This document shows, in pieces, positions 37,549 through 47,969 of a DNA stretch of 62,354 nucleotides. How positions within the stretch are numbered: the first letter of the stretch is position 1; every line of letters begins with the position of its first letter. A program made the translations under genes and the position numbers. Source of the DNA: Sphingomonas albertensis (GTDB taxonomy: Bacteria > Pseudomonadota > Alphaproteobacteria > Sphingomonadales > Sphingomonadaceae). The stretch lies in NCBI RefSeq assembly GCF_014358075.1, contig NZ_JACONT010000024.1, positions 1-62,354 of the forward strand, read 5' to 3'. Under the pieces are notes generated by a model. That model was not told the DNA's origin. It saw nothing but the letters and a program-made list of their open reading frames with translations, and did no database searches.

Positions 37549-38336
37549 GCCGAAGCCCCTGACACCCGCGTCTTGCCGAACAGCGTGTGGAAGTTCTCGG
37601 CCGTACGGCGCGACAATTCCTCGACATCTTCGCCGCGAAGGTTGGCGAGGAACGCCGCGGTATCGGCAACGAACCCAGGTTCGCCGGTCTTGCCCCGATG
37701 CGGCACCGGCGCAAGGAACGGCGCGTCGGTCTCGATCAGCAGTCGTTCGATCGGCAGGCGCGCGGCCGTCTCCTGAAGATCCCGCGCGTTCTTGAACGTC
37801 ACGATCCCCGAGATCGAGATATAAAGCCCCATATCCAGCGCCTTGTCAGCGAAAGCTCCACTCGCGGTGAAGCAGTGGATTACGCCGGGATAGGCCCCCT
37901 TCCCCATCTCCTCGGCCATGATCGCGGCGGTATCGTCCTCGGCATCGCGGGTGTGGACGACGATCGGCAGACCGGTCTCGCGCGACGCGGCGATGTGCGC
38001 GCGGAAGCTCGCCTGCTGGCGGGCGCGGTCCGAGGTGTCGCGGAAATAGTCGAGGCCGGTTTCGCCGAGCCCTACCACGCGTGGATGCCGTGCGCGCTCT
38101 ATCAGCTTGGCGGCGTCCACGTCGGGATACACGTCGGCCTCGTTCGGGTGGATACCGATCGTCGCCCAAACGTCCGGCTCGCGCTCGGCGGTGGCGACGA
38201 TATCGTCCCACTCGCTCTCCCGCGTCGAGATGTTGAGCATCGCCGTCACACCGCGGGCACGTGCGCGTTCTAGCACCGCCTGCTGGTCCTCGACGAGGCC
38301 CTTGTAGTTCAGGTGGCAATGGCTGTCGGCGAGCAT
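37545..38336 (-). CDS. tatD: TatD-family metal-dependent DNase
   Basis: A 263-aa TIM-barrel metal hydrolase with 3'-5' DNase activity in characterised homologues. Motifs: MLADSHCHLNY (metal His pair), GIHPNEADVYPD, VVGLGETGLDYFRD, VVHTRDAE, VIHCFTAS and LIETDAPFLAP. Length is typical. Its ATG at 38336 overlaps the metG stop by one base (TGATG type), the usual metG-tatD pairing in alphaproteobacteria. Despite the name there is no link to Tat export. Confidence 0.94.
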   Translation of the reverse strand: MLADSHCHLNYKGLVEDQQAVLERARARGVTAMLNISTRESEWDDIVATAEREPDVWATIGIHPNEADVYPDVDAAKLIERARHPRVVGLGETGLDYFRDTSDRARQQASFRAHIAASRETGLPIVVHTRDAEDDTAAIMAEEMGKGAYPGVIHCFTASGAFADKALDMGLYISISGIVTFKNARDLQETAARLPIERLLIETDAPFLAPVPHRGKTGEPGFVADTAAFLANLRGEDVEELSRRTAENFHTLFGKTRVSGASA

Positions 38337-39883
38337 CAGGCCTCCGCGGGCATTTCGAGACGGGGAAACACGGGCGATGGCGGTGCGATCCGGAAGTCCG
38401 ATGCGGCGATCCGGTCGTACCAGCCATCGTCGTCGATCGCGGCATGGTCGCGCTCGGTCGCGCCGATCTGATCGAGCACCTTGCCAGCAGACTCGGGGAC
38501 GACCGGCAATATCGCGATCGCGAGCATGCGGATCGCGCGGACCAGCGTGCGGAGCACCGCGTTCATCCGCTCGGGATCGGTCTTACGCAACGCCCAGGGC
38601 GCCTGCGCATCGATATACTGGTTGCACGCGAACACGCCGCGCATCCACGCCTCGATGCCCTGCGAAAGCGCGAGATCTGTGAAGCCGGCCCTGAACCCCG
38701 CACAAGCGACGACGACCTCCTCGATCAGCATGCCGTCGGCATCCTGAACCGTACCCGCGGTGGGAAACTCGCCGGCCAAGTTCTTGGCGATGAACGACAA
38801 GGTCCGCTGCGCGAGGTTGCCGAAGCTGTTCGCCAGCTCGGCATTCACGCGCATGACGATCGCCTCAGGCGAGTAGCTGCCGTCCTGCCCGAAGCTGACC
38901 TCGCGCAGGAAGAAATAGCGCAACGCATCGACGCCGAACGCATCGGCCAACGCCATCGGATCGACGACGTTGCCGACCGACTTCGACATCTTCTCGCCGC
39001 GGGTAAGCAGGAAGCCGTGGCCGAACACACTCTTAGGCAAGGGAATGCCCGCCGACAGCAGGAACGCCGGCCAATAGACCGCATGGAAGCGGACGATATC
39101 CTTGCCGATCAGATGGATATCCGCCGGCCAGTATTTCGCCTTGTCGCCGGTCATGTCGGGATAGCCGATCCCAGTCAGGTAATTGGTGAGCGCGTCGACC
39201 CACACATACATGACATGTCCGGGGCTGCCCGGCACCGGAACGCCCCAGTCGAAGCTGGTGCGCGAGACCGACAGATCCTTCAGGCCACCCTCGACGAAGC
39301 GCATCACTTCGTTGCGACGGCTTTCAGGCCGGATGAAATCGGGATTGGCGGCGAACAGATCGAGCAAGGGCTGCTGATATTTCGACAGGCGGAAGAACCA
39401 CGTCTCCTCCGCGGTCCATTCAACCGGCGTACCTTGCGGCGAGCGACGATCGTCGCCCTCCCCGGTCAGCTCGGACTCGTCGTAGAACGCCTCGTCGCGG
39501 ACCGAATACCAGCCCTCGTAGCGGTCGAGATACAGGTCGCCCGCGTCCGCCATCGCCTGCCAGATCGCGGCACTCGCGGCGTAATGATCCTCGTCCACCG
39601 TCCGGATGAAGCGGTCATACGAGATGCCAAGACGATCCGCCATCTCGTGGAAATACGACGACATTTCGTTGGACAGGTCACGCACAGGCATGTCGCGGTC
39701 GCGCGCGGCCTGGACCATCTTGAGGCCATGCTCGTCGGTCCCGGTCTGGAACAGCACATCGCGGCCCGCCTGACGCTGGAAGCGGGCGATCGCGTCGGCG
39801 GCGATCATCTCATACGCATGGCCGATATGCGGACGGCCATTGGGATAGTGGATCGCGGTGGTGATATAGAAAGGATCGGCCAT
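38336..39883 (-). CDS. metG: Methionine--tRNA ligase
   Basis: Class I aminoacyl-tRNA synthetase, 515 aa. HIGH is in RPHIGHAYEMI (residue about 18) and KMSKS in GEKMSKSVGNVVDP. The zinc-binding cysteine knuckle of the E. coli enzyme is absent and the C-terminal EMAP-like dimerisation domain is missing, both normal for the short MetRS type in this group. ATG 39883 starts MADPFYITTAIHYPN. It lies 50 bp after holB and leads into tatD. Confidence 0.95.
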   Translation of the reverse strand: MADPFYITTAIHYPNGRPHIGHAYEMIAADAIARFQRQAGRDVLFQTGTDEHGLKMVQAARDRDMPVRDLSNEMSSYFHEMADRLGISYDRFIRTVDEDHYAASAAIWQAMADAGDLYLDRYEGWYSVRDEAFYDESELTGEGDDRRSPQGTPVEWTAEETWFFRLSKYQQPLLDLFAANPDFIRPESRRNEVMRFVEGGLKDLSVSRTSFDWGVPVPGSPGHVMYVWVDALTNYLTGIGYPDMTGDKAKYWPADIHLIGKDIVRFHAVYWPAFLLSAGIPLPKSVFGHGFLLTRGEKMSKSVGNVVDPMALADAFGVDALRYFFLREVSFGQDGSYSPEAIVMRVNAELANSFGNLAQRTLSFIAKNLAGEFPTAGTVQDADGMLIEEVVVACAGFRAGFTDLALSQGIEAWMRGVFACNQYIDAQAPWALRKTDPERMNAVLRTLVRAIRMLAIAILPVVPESAGKVLDQIGATERDHAAIDDDGWYDRIAASDFRIAPPSPVFPRLEMPAEA

Positions 39884-39933
39884 GCCGCGCTCCTAGAGCA
39901 TCGCCCCGGTGAGGTGAAGCCTGCGCGGCCCGA

Positions 39934-40923
39934 TCACTGGCGTAATGTCGCGACGATCCCCGCCATCTCGAACACGGTCGCCTGCGCGTCGAGCGACAGT
40001 CCGATCGCTGCGCCCGCGAGGTCGCGCGCTGCGGCATGCGCGTCGAGCGCGGATCGGAGCGCTGGGCCCGAGCGGGTCCGCGCCGCGTCGGCGATGAACG
40101 CCGGCGCACGGTCGAGAAACGCCTCGTACCGCGGTTGTGCCGCCTTGAGCCCGAGCGCCTTGGCGAGCTTCAACCGGCGTCCGTTATCCCGATCGCCGTC
40201 CTGCGCGATCGCGGCGATGGCATCGTCGATCGCCGCGATATCGAGCCCGGCATAGCGCAGCGCGCGGCCGGGCGCGCCATCACTCGCACGCACCAGCGCA
40301 GCAACCTCGCCCTCGTCGGCATCGGGCTGCAACGTTCGGATCGCGGTCGCGACCTCGTCGTCGGAAAGTGCCTCGAACCGCAATAGGCGGCACCGCGACC
40401 GGATCGTCGGCAGCAACCGACCCGGCGCGTGACTGACCAACAGGAATATCGTCCCGGCCGGCGGTTCCTCAAGGTTCTTGAGCAGCGCATTCGCCCCGCC
40501 TCGCTCCAGATCGTCGATTGCGTCGATCACCACGACGCGCCGCGGGCTCATCGACGGCGTCGTCGCGAACAGCGGTTGCAGCGTCCGCACCTGCGCGATC
40601 GTGATGCTCCGCGCGAGATCCTGGTCGGGCTTCTCCGGATCTTTCGGCAATCGCGCGAGCACGCGGAAATCGGGGTGCGACCCGGCCTCCATCAGCGACC
40701 GCGTCCGGTTCCCCTCGGGAACCTCCAACCCGGTCGATCCAGCATCGGGCCCAGCATCGGGATCGGCCGCATCCGCCAGCATGCGCATCGCTGCGGCGCG
40801 CGCGAAGCTCGCCTTGCCGACACCCTGCGGTCCGGCGATCAGCCACGCGTGATGCAACGACCCGCCGCGCATCGTCGCCATGAAGGCGGCCTGCGCGGCG
40901 GCGTTGCCGATGATCGACGTCAT
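39934..40923 (-). CDS. holB: DNA polymerase III subunit delta'
   Basis: AAA+ stator of the clamp loader, 329 aa. The N terminus IIGNAAAQAAFMATMRGG and LHHAWLIAGPQGVGKASFA contain the delta' P-loop; VVVIDAIDDLERGGANALLKNLEEPP and SHAPGRLLPTIRSRCRLL (sensor and SRC motif) are clear. The zinc-module cysteines of E. coli delta' are not present. It starts 28 bp after the DD-carboxypeptidase gene. In many relatives tmk (thymidylate kinase) precedes holB; it is not here. Confidence 0.93.
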   Translation of the reverse strand: MTSIIGNAAAQAAFMATMRGGSLHHAWLIAGPQGVGKASFARAAAMRMLADAADPDAGPDAGSTGLEVPEGNRTRSLMEAGSHPDFRVLARLPKDPEKPDQDLARSITIAQVRTLQPLFATTPSMSPRRVVVIDAIDDLERGGANALLKNLEEPPAGTIFLLVSHAPGRLLPTIRSRCRLLRFEALSDDEVATAIRTLQPDADEGEVAALVRASDGAPGRALRYAGLDIAAIDDAIAAIAQDGDRDNGRRLKLAKALGLKAAQPRYEAFLDRAPAFIADAARTRSGPALRSALDAHAAARDLAGAAIGLSLDAQATVFEMAGIVATLRQ

Positions 40924-40951
40924 GCCGGCAACGCCGTCGGCGCCGGGGTCA

Positions 40952-42115
40952 TCAGCCGAAAAAGCCGCTCAGTCCTGCCCATGCGCGCCCAAAGAACCCC
41001 GCGACCGCAACGTCCTTCTCGGCGACCAGCGGCATCGTCTGCTGGAGACCATCCGAGGTCGTGACGACGAGATCGGCGACGTGCTGGCCAGCCTTGATCG
41101 GCGCCTTGATCGGGCCCTGATAGACGACCTTCGCGGTCATGGTCGGCGAGGTACCAGCGGGCAGCGTCACGGTCAGCGCCTTGGGCGCGACGAGACCGAC
41201 CGAAGAGCTGTCGCCCATCTGGACCGCGGCGGTCTCGACCTTTTTGCCCTTCGCGACGATCGGCTTCGACTGCCACGCACGGAAGCCCCACTCCATGAAG
41301 CGCACCGACTCTTCCGCACGCTGGCCTGCACTCGTCAGACCGGCGACGACCATAACCAGGCGACGGCCGTTCTGGATCGCGGACCCAGTGAAGCCGTAGC
41401 CGGCCTCCTCGGTGTGGCCGGTCTTGAGACCGTCGGCGCCGGCGACGCGACCGAGGATCGGATCGCGGTTCGCCTGCGTGATGGCGCTGCCGCCCATCGT
41501 CTTGCCCCAGGTGAAATCACGCTTCGAATAGAATTGCTTGTAGAGATCGGGATAGTTGGTGATCGTCGCCGCGGCGAGCTGCGCCAGATCATGCGCGGTC
41601 ACATAGGTGACACCGTTATCGGGCCAGCCATTGGCGGTGCCGAAATGGCTGTCCTTGAGACCGAGTTCGGCCGCCTTGCGGTTCATCCGCTCGGTGAACG
41701 CCTGCTCCGACCCGGAGATGCCCTCGGCCAGCACGATGCACGCGTCGTTGCCCGACAACGTGACGATCCCGTACAGGAGGTTGGCGACGCTGACGTTCTC
41801 ACCCGACGACAGGAACATCGTCGAACCCGCGGATGGACCATGCCATTTCGCCCAGGTCTCGGGCCGCACCGGCATCATCTGGTCGAGCTTCAGCTCGCCT
41901 TTCTTGACCATGTCGAACGCGACATAGACGGTCATCATCTTGGCGAGCGACGCGGGCGGCATGCGGCGATCCGCATCGCGCGCGAACAGGACCGCGCCCG
42001 ACGATAGATCCTCCATATACGCGATCGGCGCGGCGGTCTGGAACTGCGGCGCGGCGGCGATGGACGGGTGCGCTAGCGCAATGGCGACGAGCGGTGCGAC
42101 GATCAGCTTCTTCAT
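40952..42115 (-). CDS. D-alanyl-D-alanine carboxypeptidase (PBP5/6 family)
   Basis: Periplasmic penicillin-binding protein trimming pentapeptides of peptidoglycan. The 387-aa protein has a signal peptide (MKKLIVAPLVAIALAHPSIA), the catalytic SxxK motif in MPPASLAKMM (Ser near 58), SxN in LSGNDACIV and KTG in LKTGHTEEAG, followed by a PBP5 C-terminal beta domain. The extreme C terminus (VAGFFGRAWAGLSGFFG) is amphipathic and probably anchors the protein to the inner membrane. ATG 42115 gives the signal peptide directly. Upstream neighbour of holB. Confidence 0.94.
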   Translation of the reverse strand: MKKLIVAPLVAIALAHPSIAAAPQFQTAAPIAYMEDLSSGAVLFARDADRRMPPASLAKMMTVYVAFDMVKKGELKLDQMMPVRPETWAKWHGPSAGSTMFLSSGENVSVANLLYGIVTLSGNDACIVLAEGISGSEQAFTERMNRKAAELGLKDSHFGTANGWPDNGVTYVTAHDLAQLAAATITNYPDLYKQFYSKRDFTWGKTMGGSAITQANRDPILGRVAGADGLKTGHTEEAGYGFTGSAIQNGRRLVMVVAGLTSAGQRAEESVRFMEWGFRAWQSKPIVAKGKKVETAAVQMGDSSSVGLVAPKALTVTLPAGTSPTMTAKVVYQGPIKAPIKAGQHVADLVVTTSDGLQQTMPLVAEKDVAVAGFFGRAWAGLSGFFG

Positions 42116-42217
42116 GGGGTATTCCGTGAGCAAAAGGGCGGTCCGTGGGCAGGATGTGATGCAGGTCATAGCCGCGCCCGGCGACCGCGTCACGTATCCG
42201 TTGCGTGCAAATTCAGC

Positions 42218-43264
42218 CTAGCGCTCGACCGCGTCGGCAAGCAGCCCGACCGACAGCGCATAGAAATTCGAGCAGTTGTAATCGAGGATCACGCGGTAGT
42301 TGCTGGTCAGCAGATAGGCGGTCGCGCCCTGCCCGTCCGGCTCGAGCAGCGTCGCCATCACGCTGTCGGCGGGTAGGCTGCGACCTTGCGGCGAAATCCC
42401 CAGCGCGCGCCATTCGGCAATCGTCCGCCAGCCGCTATGCCGCTCGAACACGCGCGGGCAGCGCGGCGACACGAGCCGGTTGCGGACCTGCGATCGGTCG
42501 AACCCGGCGGGCACATTGACCGCGACACCCCAGGGCTGACCCGCACGCCAGCCCGCATCGACGAAATAATTGCCGATCGACGCCAGCGTATCCGCCGGGC
42601 TGTTCCAGATATCCGCACGGCCGTCGCCATCGCCGTCACGCGCCAGACGCAGATAGATCGACGGCAGGAATTGCGGATTGCCGGTCGCGCCCGCCCAGCT
42701 CCCCTTCAACTGGTCGCGCGTCACGCCGCGATCGAGCATCTTGAGCCCGGCGATGAACTCTCCCGCGAACAGCGATCGCCGTCGGCCTTCATAGGCAAGG
42801 CTGGCAAGCGAGCGGAGCAGATCGAAATTGCCGGTATAGCTGCCGTAATTCGTCTCATGCCCCCAGATCGCGACCATGATCGATTCGGGCACGCCCGTCG
42901 TCTGCTCGATCCGCTGCAACCGCGAGCGCTGCGCCTGATAGGTCTGGCGACCGCGCGCGATCCGCGCCGCATCGACATGCTGCGCGCGGTATGGGGCGAA
43001 GGCCGGGATCGCGCTGCTGCTGGTCGCGCCGGGTTGCTGCCTGTCGAGGTCGATGACCCGCTGGTTGAGGGTCAACCCCGGGAAGACCGCATCGGCGGTC
43101 CGCGTACTCACCCCATCCGCCAGCGCCTGTTGACGAAGGGTCATCATATAGGCCTGAAACCCCGCATCGTCCTGCGCCAATGCCGGGCCAGTCCCAGCCA
43201 GCACGGCAACGAAGCCGATCACGATCCTGCGCAGTCGCGCTGTTGCTGTCGATGTCCCGCCCAT
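42218..43264 (-). CDS. Lytic murein transglycosylase (MltB-type)
   Basis: Cleaves the MurNAc-GlcNAc bond of peptidoglycan with 1,6-anhydro product. The 348-aa protein has a signal region (RRIVIGFVAVLAGTGPALAQ) and an SLT family 3 domain with the catalytic Glu in MVAIWGHETNYGSYTG, then GSWAGATGNPQFLPS and DGDGRADIWNS. The C terminus (ATAYLLTSNYRVILDYNCSN) resembles a peptidoglycan-binding tail of MltB proteins. ATG 43264 was chosen over an in-frame upstream ATG at 43324 because it places the signal normally. Divergent from tRNA-Pro. Confidence 0.93.
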   Translation of the reverse strand: MGGTSTATARLRRIVIGFVAVLAGTGPALAQDDAGFQAYMMTLRQQALADGVSTRTADAVFPGLTLNQRVIDLDRQQPGATSSSAIPAFAPYRAQHVDAARIARGRQTYQAQRSRLQRIEQTTGVPESIMVAIWGHETNYGSYTGNFDLLRSLASLAYEGRRRSLFAGEFIAGLKMLDRGVTRDQLKGSWAGATGNPQFLPSIYLRLARDGDGDGRADIWNSPADTLASIGNYFVDAGWRAGQPWGVAVNVPAGFDRSQVRNRLVSPRCPRVFERHSGWRTIAEWRALGISPQGRSLPADSVMATLLEPDGQGATAYLLTSNYRVILDYNCSNFYALSVGLLADAVER

Positions 43265-43317
43265 TGGCAGGCTCTGCCACAGACCCGCCGCGATCGGAAC
43301 CTCGCATCGTCGCGCCA

Positions 43318-43331
43318 GCCGCACGTGCGGC
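43318..43331. promoter_or_regulatory. 14-bp perfect palindrome upstream of the transglycosylase gene
   Basis: GCCGCACGTGCGGC is a perfect palindrome 53 bases upstream of the chosen transglycosylase start. The site is short and could be chance in GC-rich DNA; a role as an operator is only a possibility. Confidence 0.25.
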
Positions 43332-43457
43332 CGTACGCTTCGCTACACTCCACACTCGACCTGCAAAGGGCGGACTCCCAGGCCGCGTTCCTTTTGCCGC
43401 TTCGAACACGATGTCGCTTGCCATCCGGCAAAAGCAGCGGCTAAGGGCCGTCGCAGT

Positions 43458-43535
<78 letters not shown>

Positions 43536-43607
43536 CGAGTGACGGACTGCGAGGCTGATCCCGCATCCGTCGCCCTCACCTCTTCATCGACATCATACGT
43601 CTGTTTG

Positions 43608-45356
43608 TCAGAAGAGTCGCTTGAGCAGACCGGCATTGGTCTTGCCCAGCTCGATCACCTCGTCACCTCGACCGCTGATGATCGCCTTCGCCATATAGAG
43701 CGTGAAGCCCTTCATCTGCTCCAGCGTGATCTTGGGCGGCATCGAGAGTTCGGTGCGCGCCGTGACCGCATCGAGCAGCGCTGGCCCTGGATGCGCCAGC
43801 ACCTCGCGGACGCCGGCTTCGACCTCACCCGGATCGGTGACCCGAACGCCGTGCAGTCCGATCGCCCGCGCCATGGCCGCGAAGTCGGGATTGTCGAGCG
43901 TGACGCCGGTTTCTATCAGGCCAGCCGCCTTCATCTCCATCTCGACGAAGCCAAGCGTGCCGTTGTTGAAGACGATGATCTTCACCGGCAAACCCAGCTG
44001 GCGCACCGTCAGCAACTCGCCCATCAGCATCGCGAGGCCGCCGTCTCCCGACAGCGTCACCACCTGTCGCGCCGGATAGGCCGCCTGCACGCCGATCGCC
44101 TGCGGCAGAGCGTTCGCCATCGAACCGTGGTTGAACGAGCCGATCAACCGACGGCGGCCATTCATCTTGAGGTAGCGCGCCGCCCATACCGTCGGCGTGC
44201 CGACATCGCAGGCGAAGACCGCATCGTCCGCCGCCTGCTCGCTGAGGACGCGGGCGACATGCTGCGGATGGATCACGCCGCTGCCGGGCGTACCGTCGGC
44301 GAGATCGTCGAGGCCTTTGCGTGCCTCCGCATAATTCTCGCGCGCGGATTGCAGGAAGCTACCGTCTCGCGGAGCGGCCAGCTTCGGAAGCACCGCGGTG
44401 ATCGTAGCGCCGACATCGCCGACCAAGCCGATATCGATCGATGTCCGCCGCCCGAGATTTTCAGGCAGCAGGTCGATCTGCGCGACCTTCGCCTTTTCGG
44501 GATAGAATTGGCGGTAGGGGAAATCGGTGCCGAGCATCAGCAGCACGTCGCAGGCCATCATCGCGTCGTAGCCGCTTGAAAAGCCGATCAGCCCGGTCAT
44601 GCCGACGTCATAGGGGTTGTCGTATTCGACGAATTCCTTGCCGCCGAGCGCATGGACGACCGGTGCCTGCAACGTTTCCGCAAGCTTAACCAGTTCGGCA
44701 TGCGCAGTCCGGCACCCCCGACCCGCCAGGATCGTCACCTTGCGCGCATCGTTGAGCAACGCGGCGAGCTCGGCGATCTGCGCCTCGCCCGGCACGGTCA
44801 CCGGCCGCGACGGCAGCAGCGCCCCGGCCGAGCGCGCGAGCGTGCCGGTGGTCGAACGCAGCGCGACGTCGCCGGGCATCGCGACGACCGAGACGCCGCG
44901 GTGGCCGACCGCCGCGCGGATCGCGGTTTCGAGCGTTCGCGGCATCTGGTCGGCGTCGGAGATCGTCTCGCAATATACGCTGCATTCGCGGAACAGCGCC
45001 TCGGGCCGTGTCTCCTGGAAATAGTTCGACCCCACCTCCCCGCTCGGCACCTGCGCGGCGATCGCCAGCACCGGCACGCGCGTGCGGTGGCAGTCGTACA
45101 GGCCGTTGATGAGGTGCATGTTGCCCGGTCCGCACGAACCGGCGCACACCGCGAGCTTGCCGGTCAATTGCGCCTCGGCGCCAGCAGCGAACGCCGCGGC
45201 TTCCTCGTTGCGGACGTGAATCCATTCGATCTTGCCCTGGCGTCGCAAGCTGTCGGTCAGGCCGTTGAGACTGTCGCCGACGACTCCGTAGATCCGTTCG
45301 ACGCCCGCGAGATGCAGCGTTTCGGCGAACAGGTCGGCGATGATGGTCTTGGACAT
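43608..45356 (-). CDS. poxB: ThDP-dependent pyruvate dehydrogenase/oxidase (PoxB-like)
   Basis: A 582-aa thiamine-diphosphate enzyme of the pyruvate oxidase/acetolactate synthase fold; PoxB oxidatively decarboxylates pyruvate to acetate and passes electrons to ubiquinone. N-terminal domain: [20 protein letters not shown] and the catalytic-Glu region [14 protein letters not shown]-terminal ThDP motif: [16 protein letters not shown] ending FNNGTLGF. The tail [21 protein letters not shown] resembles the membrane-binding end of PoxB. ATG 45356 gives [10 protein letters not shown]. Divergent from the TonB receptor gene. Confidence 0.9.
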   Translation of the reverse strand: MSKTIIADLFAETLHLAGVERIYGVVGDSLNGLTDSLRRQGKIEWIHVRNEEAAAFAAGAEAQLTGKLAVCAGSCGPGNMHLINGLYDCHRTRVPVLAIAAQVPSGEVGSNYFQETRPEALFRECSVYCETISDADQMPRTLETAIRAAVGHRGVSVVAMPGDVALRSTTGTLARSAGALLPSRPVTVPGEAQIAELAALLNDARKVTILAGRGCRTAHAELVKLAETLQAPVVHALGGKEFVEYDNPYDVGMTGLIGFSSGYDAMMACDVLLMLGTDFPYRQFYPEKAKVAQIDLLPENLGRRTSIDIGLVGDVGATITAVLPKLAAPRDGSFLQSARENYAEARKGLDDLADGTPGSGVIHPQHVARVLSEQAADDAVFACDVGTPTVWAARYLKMNGRRRLIGSFNHGSMANALPQAIGVQAAYPARQVVTLSGDGGLAMLMGELLTVRQLGLPVKIIVFNNGTLGFVEMEMKAAGLIETGVTLDNPDFAAMARAIGLHGVRVTDPGEVEAGVREVLAHPGPALLDAVTARTELSMPPKITLEQMKGFTLYMAKAIISGRGDEVIELGKTNAGLLKRLF

Positions 45357-45581
45357 GGAACGGCTCCGCACGTGAAGGATGCCCCCCCGACCAGCGAGGT
45401 GGACGAGGGGCAAACGCATTGCGGTGCGATCGGGATGCACCGAACGTACGACCCTGCGCGACCCCGCTCCTGTGTCCAAAGTCACAAAACTGCATCCGTT
45501 CCGTCACGAAGACGCATCACCCGGCGACTAGCGGCTGCGGTGCGAACCGACGGACCCATGTCGGCAAACCCCAGGGGCCTT

Positions 45582-47969
45582 ATGAAATTCATCACCGGCA
45601 GCGCGTTGATCGCGCTGATCGCCAGTTCGTCGGCTTTCGCGCAGACGATATTACCACCGGCTGCAGCCGATGCCTCGATCGACACGGTCGCGGAAGACGG
45701 CCAGATCGTCGTGACCGGCACGCGCGATCGGTCGCGAACCCAATTCGACACGCTCGCCCCCGTCGACGTCCTGTCGGGTGACGCGGTGCGATCGAGTGTC
45801 TCGGGCGACCTGTCGGATACGCTGGCGCAGTTGCTGCCGTCGTTCAACGTCCAGCGCCTGCCCGCCGCCGACGGCCAGGCCTTCGTCCGGCCGGCGACGT
45901 TGCGCGGGCTCTCCGCCGACCAGACGCTCGTGCTGGTCAACGGCAAGCGCTATCACCGGTCGGCGCTGCTCGGCACGCGCGGCGCTCAGGCCCCCGATCT
46001 GGCCGGCATACCCTCACTGGCGATCAAGCGGATCGAAGTGCTGCGCGACGGCGCGTCGGCGCAATATGGGTCGGATGCGATCGCCGGCGTCGTCAACATC
46101 ATCCTCGACGACACCGCCGGCATGGAGGCATTCGGCCAGGTCTCGCAATATTACAAAGGCGACGGCAACGAATATCAGACCGGCGCGCGCGGCGGCATCG
46201 CGCTCGGCGACCGCGGTGCGATCGTCGTCACCGGCGAATATGATCATTCGGAAGCGACCTCGCGGACCCGCCAGCGGCCCGACGCCATCGCCTTCCAGGC
46301 GGCCAACCCGACCCTCGTCGTTCCAAACCCGGTGCAGCGCTGGGGCCAGCCCGACGAGGAGCGTATCCGCGGCGCGATCGACGCGCATTACGCACTCGCC
46401 GATGCCGCAACGCTCTATGTGTTCGGCACCGCACAGCAGGGCGAAGGCGTCACCGACTTCAACTGGCGCAATCCCGCCGGCACCGGCAGCGTCTACAATG
46501 CCACCAGCGCGTTTCCCGGCTTCTCGTTCCGCAACATCTACCCGGTCGGCTTCACCCCGCGGTTCGGCACCACGTTCAGCGATTACCAGGCCGATGGCGG
46601 ACTACGCGGCGATCTGAGCGATCGGTTCAGCTACGATCTCTCCGCCGCGGTCGGCCGCAGCCGGATCGCCTACACGCTAAACGAGAGCCTGAACGCATCG
46701 CTCGGGCCAGCGAGCCCCACCAGCTTCTATCTCGGCCAGCTCGAACAGCGCGAGTTCAACCTCAACGCCGACTTCGTCTATCGCCTGCCGGTCGGCACCG
46801 CACATCCTGTCAACGTCGCGTTCGGCGCGGAGCGGCGGCGCGAAACGTATCAGGTTTCGGCTGGCGACCCGGCGTCCTACGCCATCGGCGCGGGCGCAGC
46901 GACGGGCCTCGCGCCCAATTCGAACGGCTTTCCCGGTTTCAGCCCGAGCCTCGCGGGTACGTTCGATCAGACCAGCTATGCCGGCTATGTCGATCTCGAA
47001 TGGCAACCGGTCGAGATGGTGACGCTCGGTGCCGCGGGTCGCTACGAGGATTTCTCCGCGTTCGGCGACACCTTCAACTACAAATTGTCCGCACGGTTCG
47101 AACCGATCAAGGGCATCGCCGCACGCGGAACCTATTCGACCGGTTTCCGCGCACCGACTCCGGCACAGCTCAACACGGCGCAGACCACGCAAGGGCTCGA
47201 CACCACCACGCTCCAGGTATTCAACCAGGGTCGCCTGTCGCCCAGCGATCCGCTGGCGATCGCGCTCGGCGCCAAGCCGCTGACCCCCGAAACCTCGAAG
47301 ACTGCAACCGCCGGGCTTACCTTCCAGAGTCGGTTCGGGCTGACCGGCTCGATCGATATCTACCAGATCGACGTCGACAACCGCTTCAGCCAGTCGCAGA
47401 CGTTCGCGGTGCCGGCGAGTTTCGCCAACCCGCAGCGCTTCACCGCGGTCTCGTACTTCACCAACGACTTCGACACGCGCACCCGCGGGATCGATGCGGT
47501 GCTGTCCTATGCGCATCGCGTCGGTCCGGGCCGCGCCAGCCTGAGCCTCGCCTACAACTACAACCAGACCAAGGTTCGCAGCGGCGTCAGCGCGGCGATC
47601 CCCAACGATACGCAACGCCGCATTTTCGAGGAGCGCCTCCCCCAGCATAACGGCACCGCGACGATCGGCTACGACATTGGCGCGGTCTCGTTCCTGGCAC
47701 GCGGCCGCTATTACGGCGCGTGGACCGACGTAACCGGCAACGCGACGGGCGAGTTGTTCCAGCGGTTCGGCTCGATCGCGCTGTTCGACGTATCGGCCAG
47801 CTACCGGTTCGACGAGCATTTCACGCTGCGGATCGGCGCTGAGAACGTCGCCAACACCTATCCGGCCGAGGCGACGAACCAGGCGGTCCGCGGTCTGATC
47901 TATTCGCGGAATGCGCCCTACGACACCGATGGCGGACAATATTACGCGCGGGTCGGGATGAAGTTCTGA
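45582..47969 (+). CDS. TonB-dependent outer-membrane receptor
   Basis: A 795-aa receptor with signal peptide (MKFITGSALIALIASSSAFA), a TonB-box-like IVVTGTR (about 41-47), a plug (VDVLSGDAVRSS; RGLSADQTLVLVNGKRYHRS; IEVLRDGASAQYGSDAIAGV) and a barrel ending in YYARVGMKF. ATG 45582 has an AGGGG 5 bases upstream; a weaker in-frame ATG lies at 45558. The substrate cannot be read, but the TGATG overlap with a Tat-exported PLP enzyme indicates that import is coupled to periplasmic processing of an amino compound. Divergent from poxB across 225 bp. Confidence 0.93.
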   Translation: MKFITGSALIALIASSSAFAQTILPPAAADASIDTVAEDGQIVVTGTRDRSRTQFDTLAPVDVLSGDAVRSSVSGDLSDTLAQLLPSFNVQRLPAADGQAFVRPATLRGLSADQTLVLVNGKRYHRSALLGTRGAQAPDLAGIPSLAIKRIEVLRDGASAQYGSDAIAGVVNIILDDTAGMEAFGQVSQYYKGDGNEYQTGARGGIALGDRGAIVVTGEYDHSEATSRTRQRPDAIAFQAANPTLVVPNPVQRWGQPDEERIRGAIDAHYALADAATLYVFGTAQQGEGVTDFNWRNPAGTGSVYNATSAFPGFSFRNIYPVGFTPRFGTTFSDYQADGGLRGDLSDRFSYDLSAAVGRSRIAYTLNESLNASLGPASPTSFYLGQLEQREFNLNADFVYRLPVGTAHPVNVAFGAERRRETYQVSAGDPASYAIGAGAATGLAPNSNGFPGFSPSLAGTFDQTSYAGYVDLEWQPVEMVTLGAAGRYEDFSAFGDTFNYKLSARFEPIKGIAARGTYSTGFRAPTPAQLNTAQTTQGLDTTTLQVFNQGRLSPSDPLAIALGAKPLTPETSKTATAGLTFQSRFGLTGSIDIYQIDVDNRFSQSQTFAVPASFANPQRFTAVSYFTNDFDTRTRGIDAVLSYAHRVGPGRASLSLAYNYNQTKVRSGVSAAIPNDTQRRIFEERLPQHNGTATIGYDIGAVSFLARGRYYGAWTDVTGNATGELFQRFGSIALFDVSASYRFDEHFTLRIGAENVANTYPAEATNQAVRGLIYSRNAPYDTDGGQYYARVGMKF

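Noticed and set aside
40920..41291. Possible tmk remnant on the minus strand before holB
   Set aside because: The frame is a shadow of the DD-carboxypeptidase C terminus and has no P-loop or kinase motif.
44652..45581. Long N-terminal extension of the TonB receptor frame
   Set aside because: It is antisense to poxB and has no family similarity; a signal peptide and AGGGG site start the receptor at 45582.
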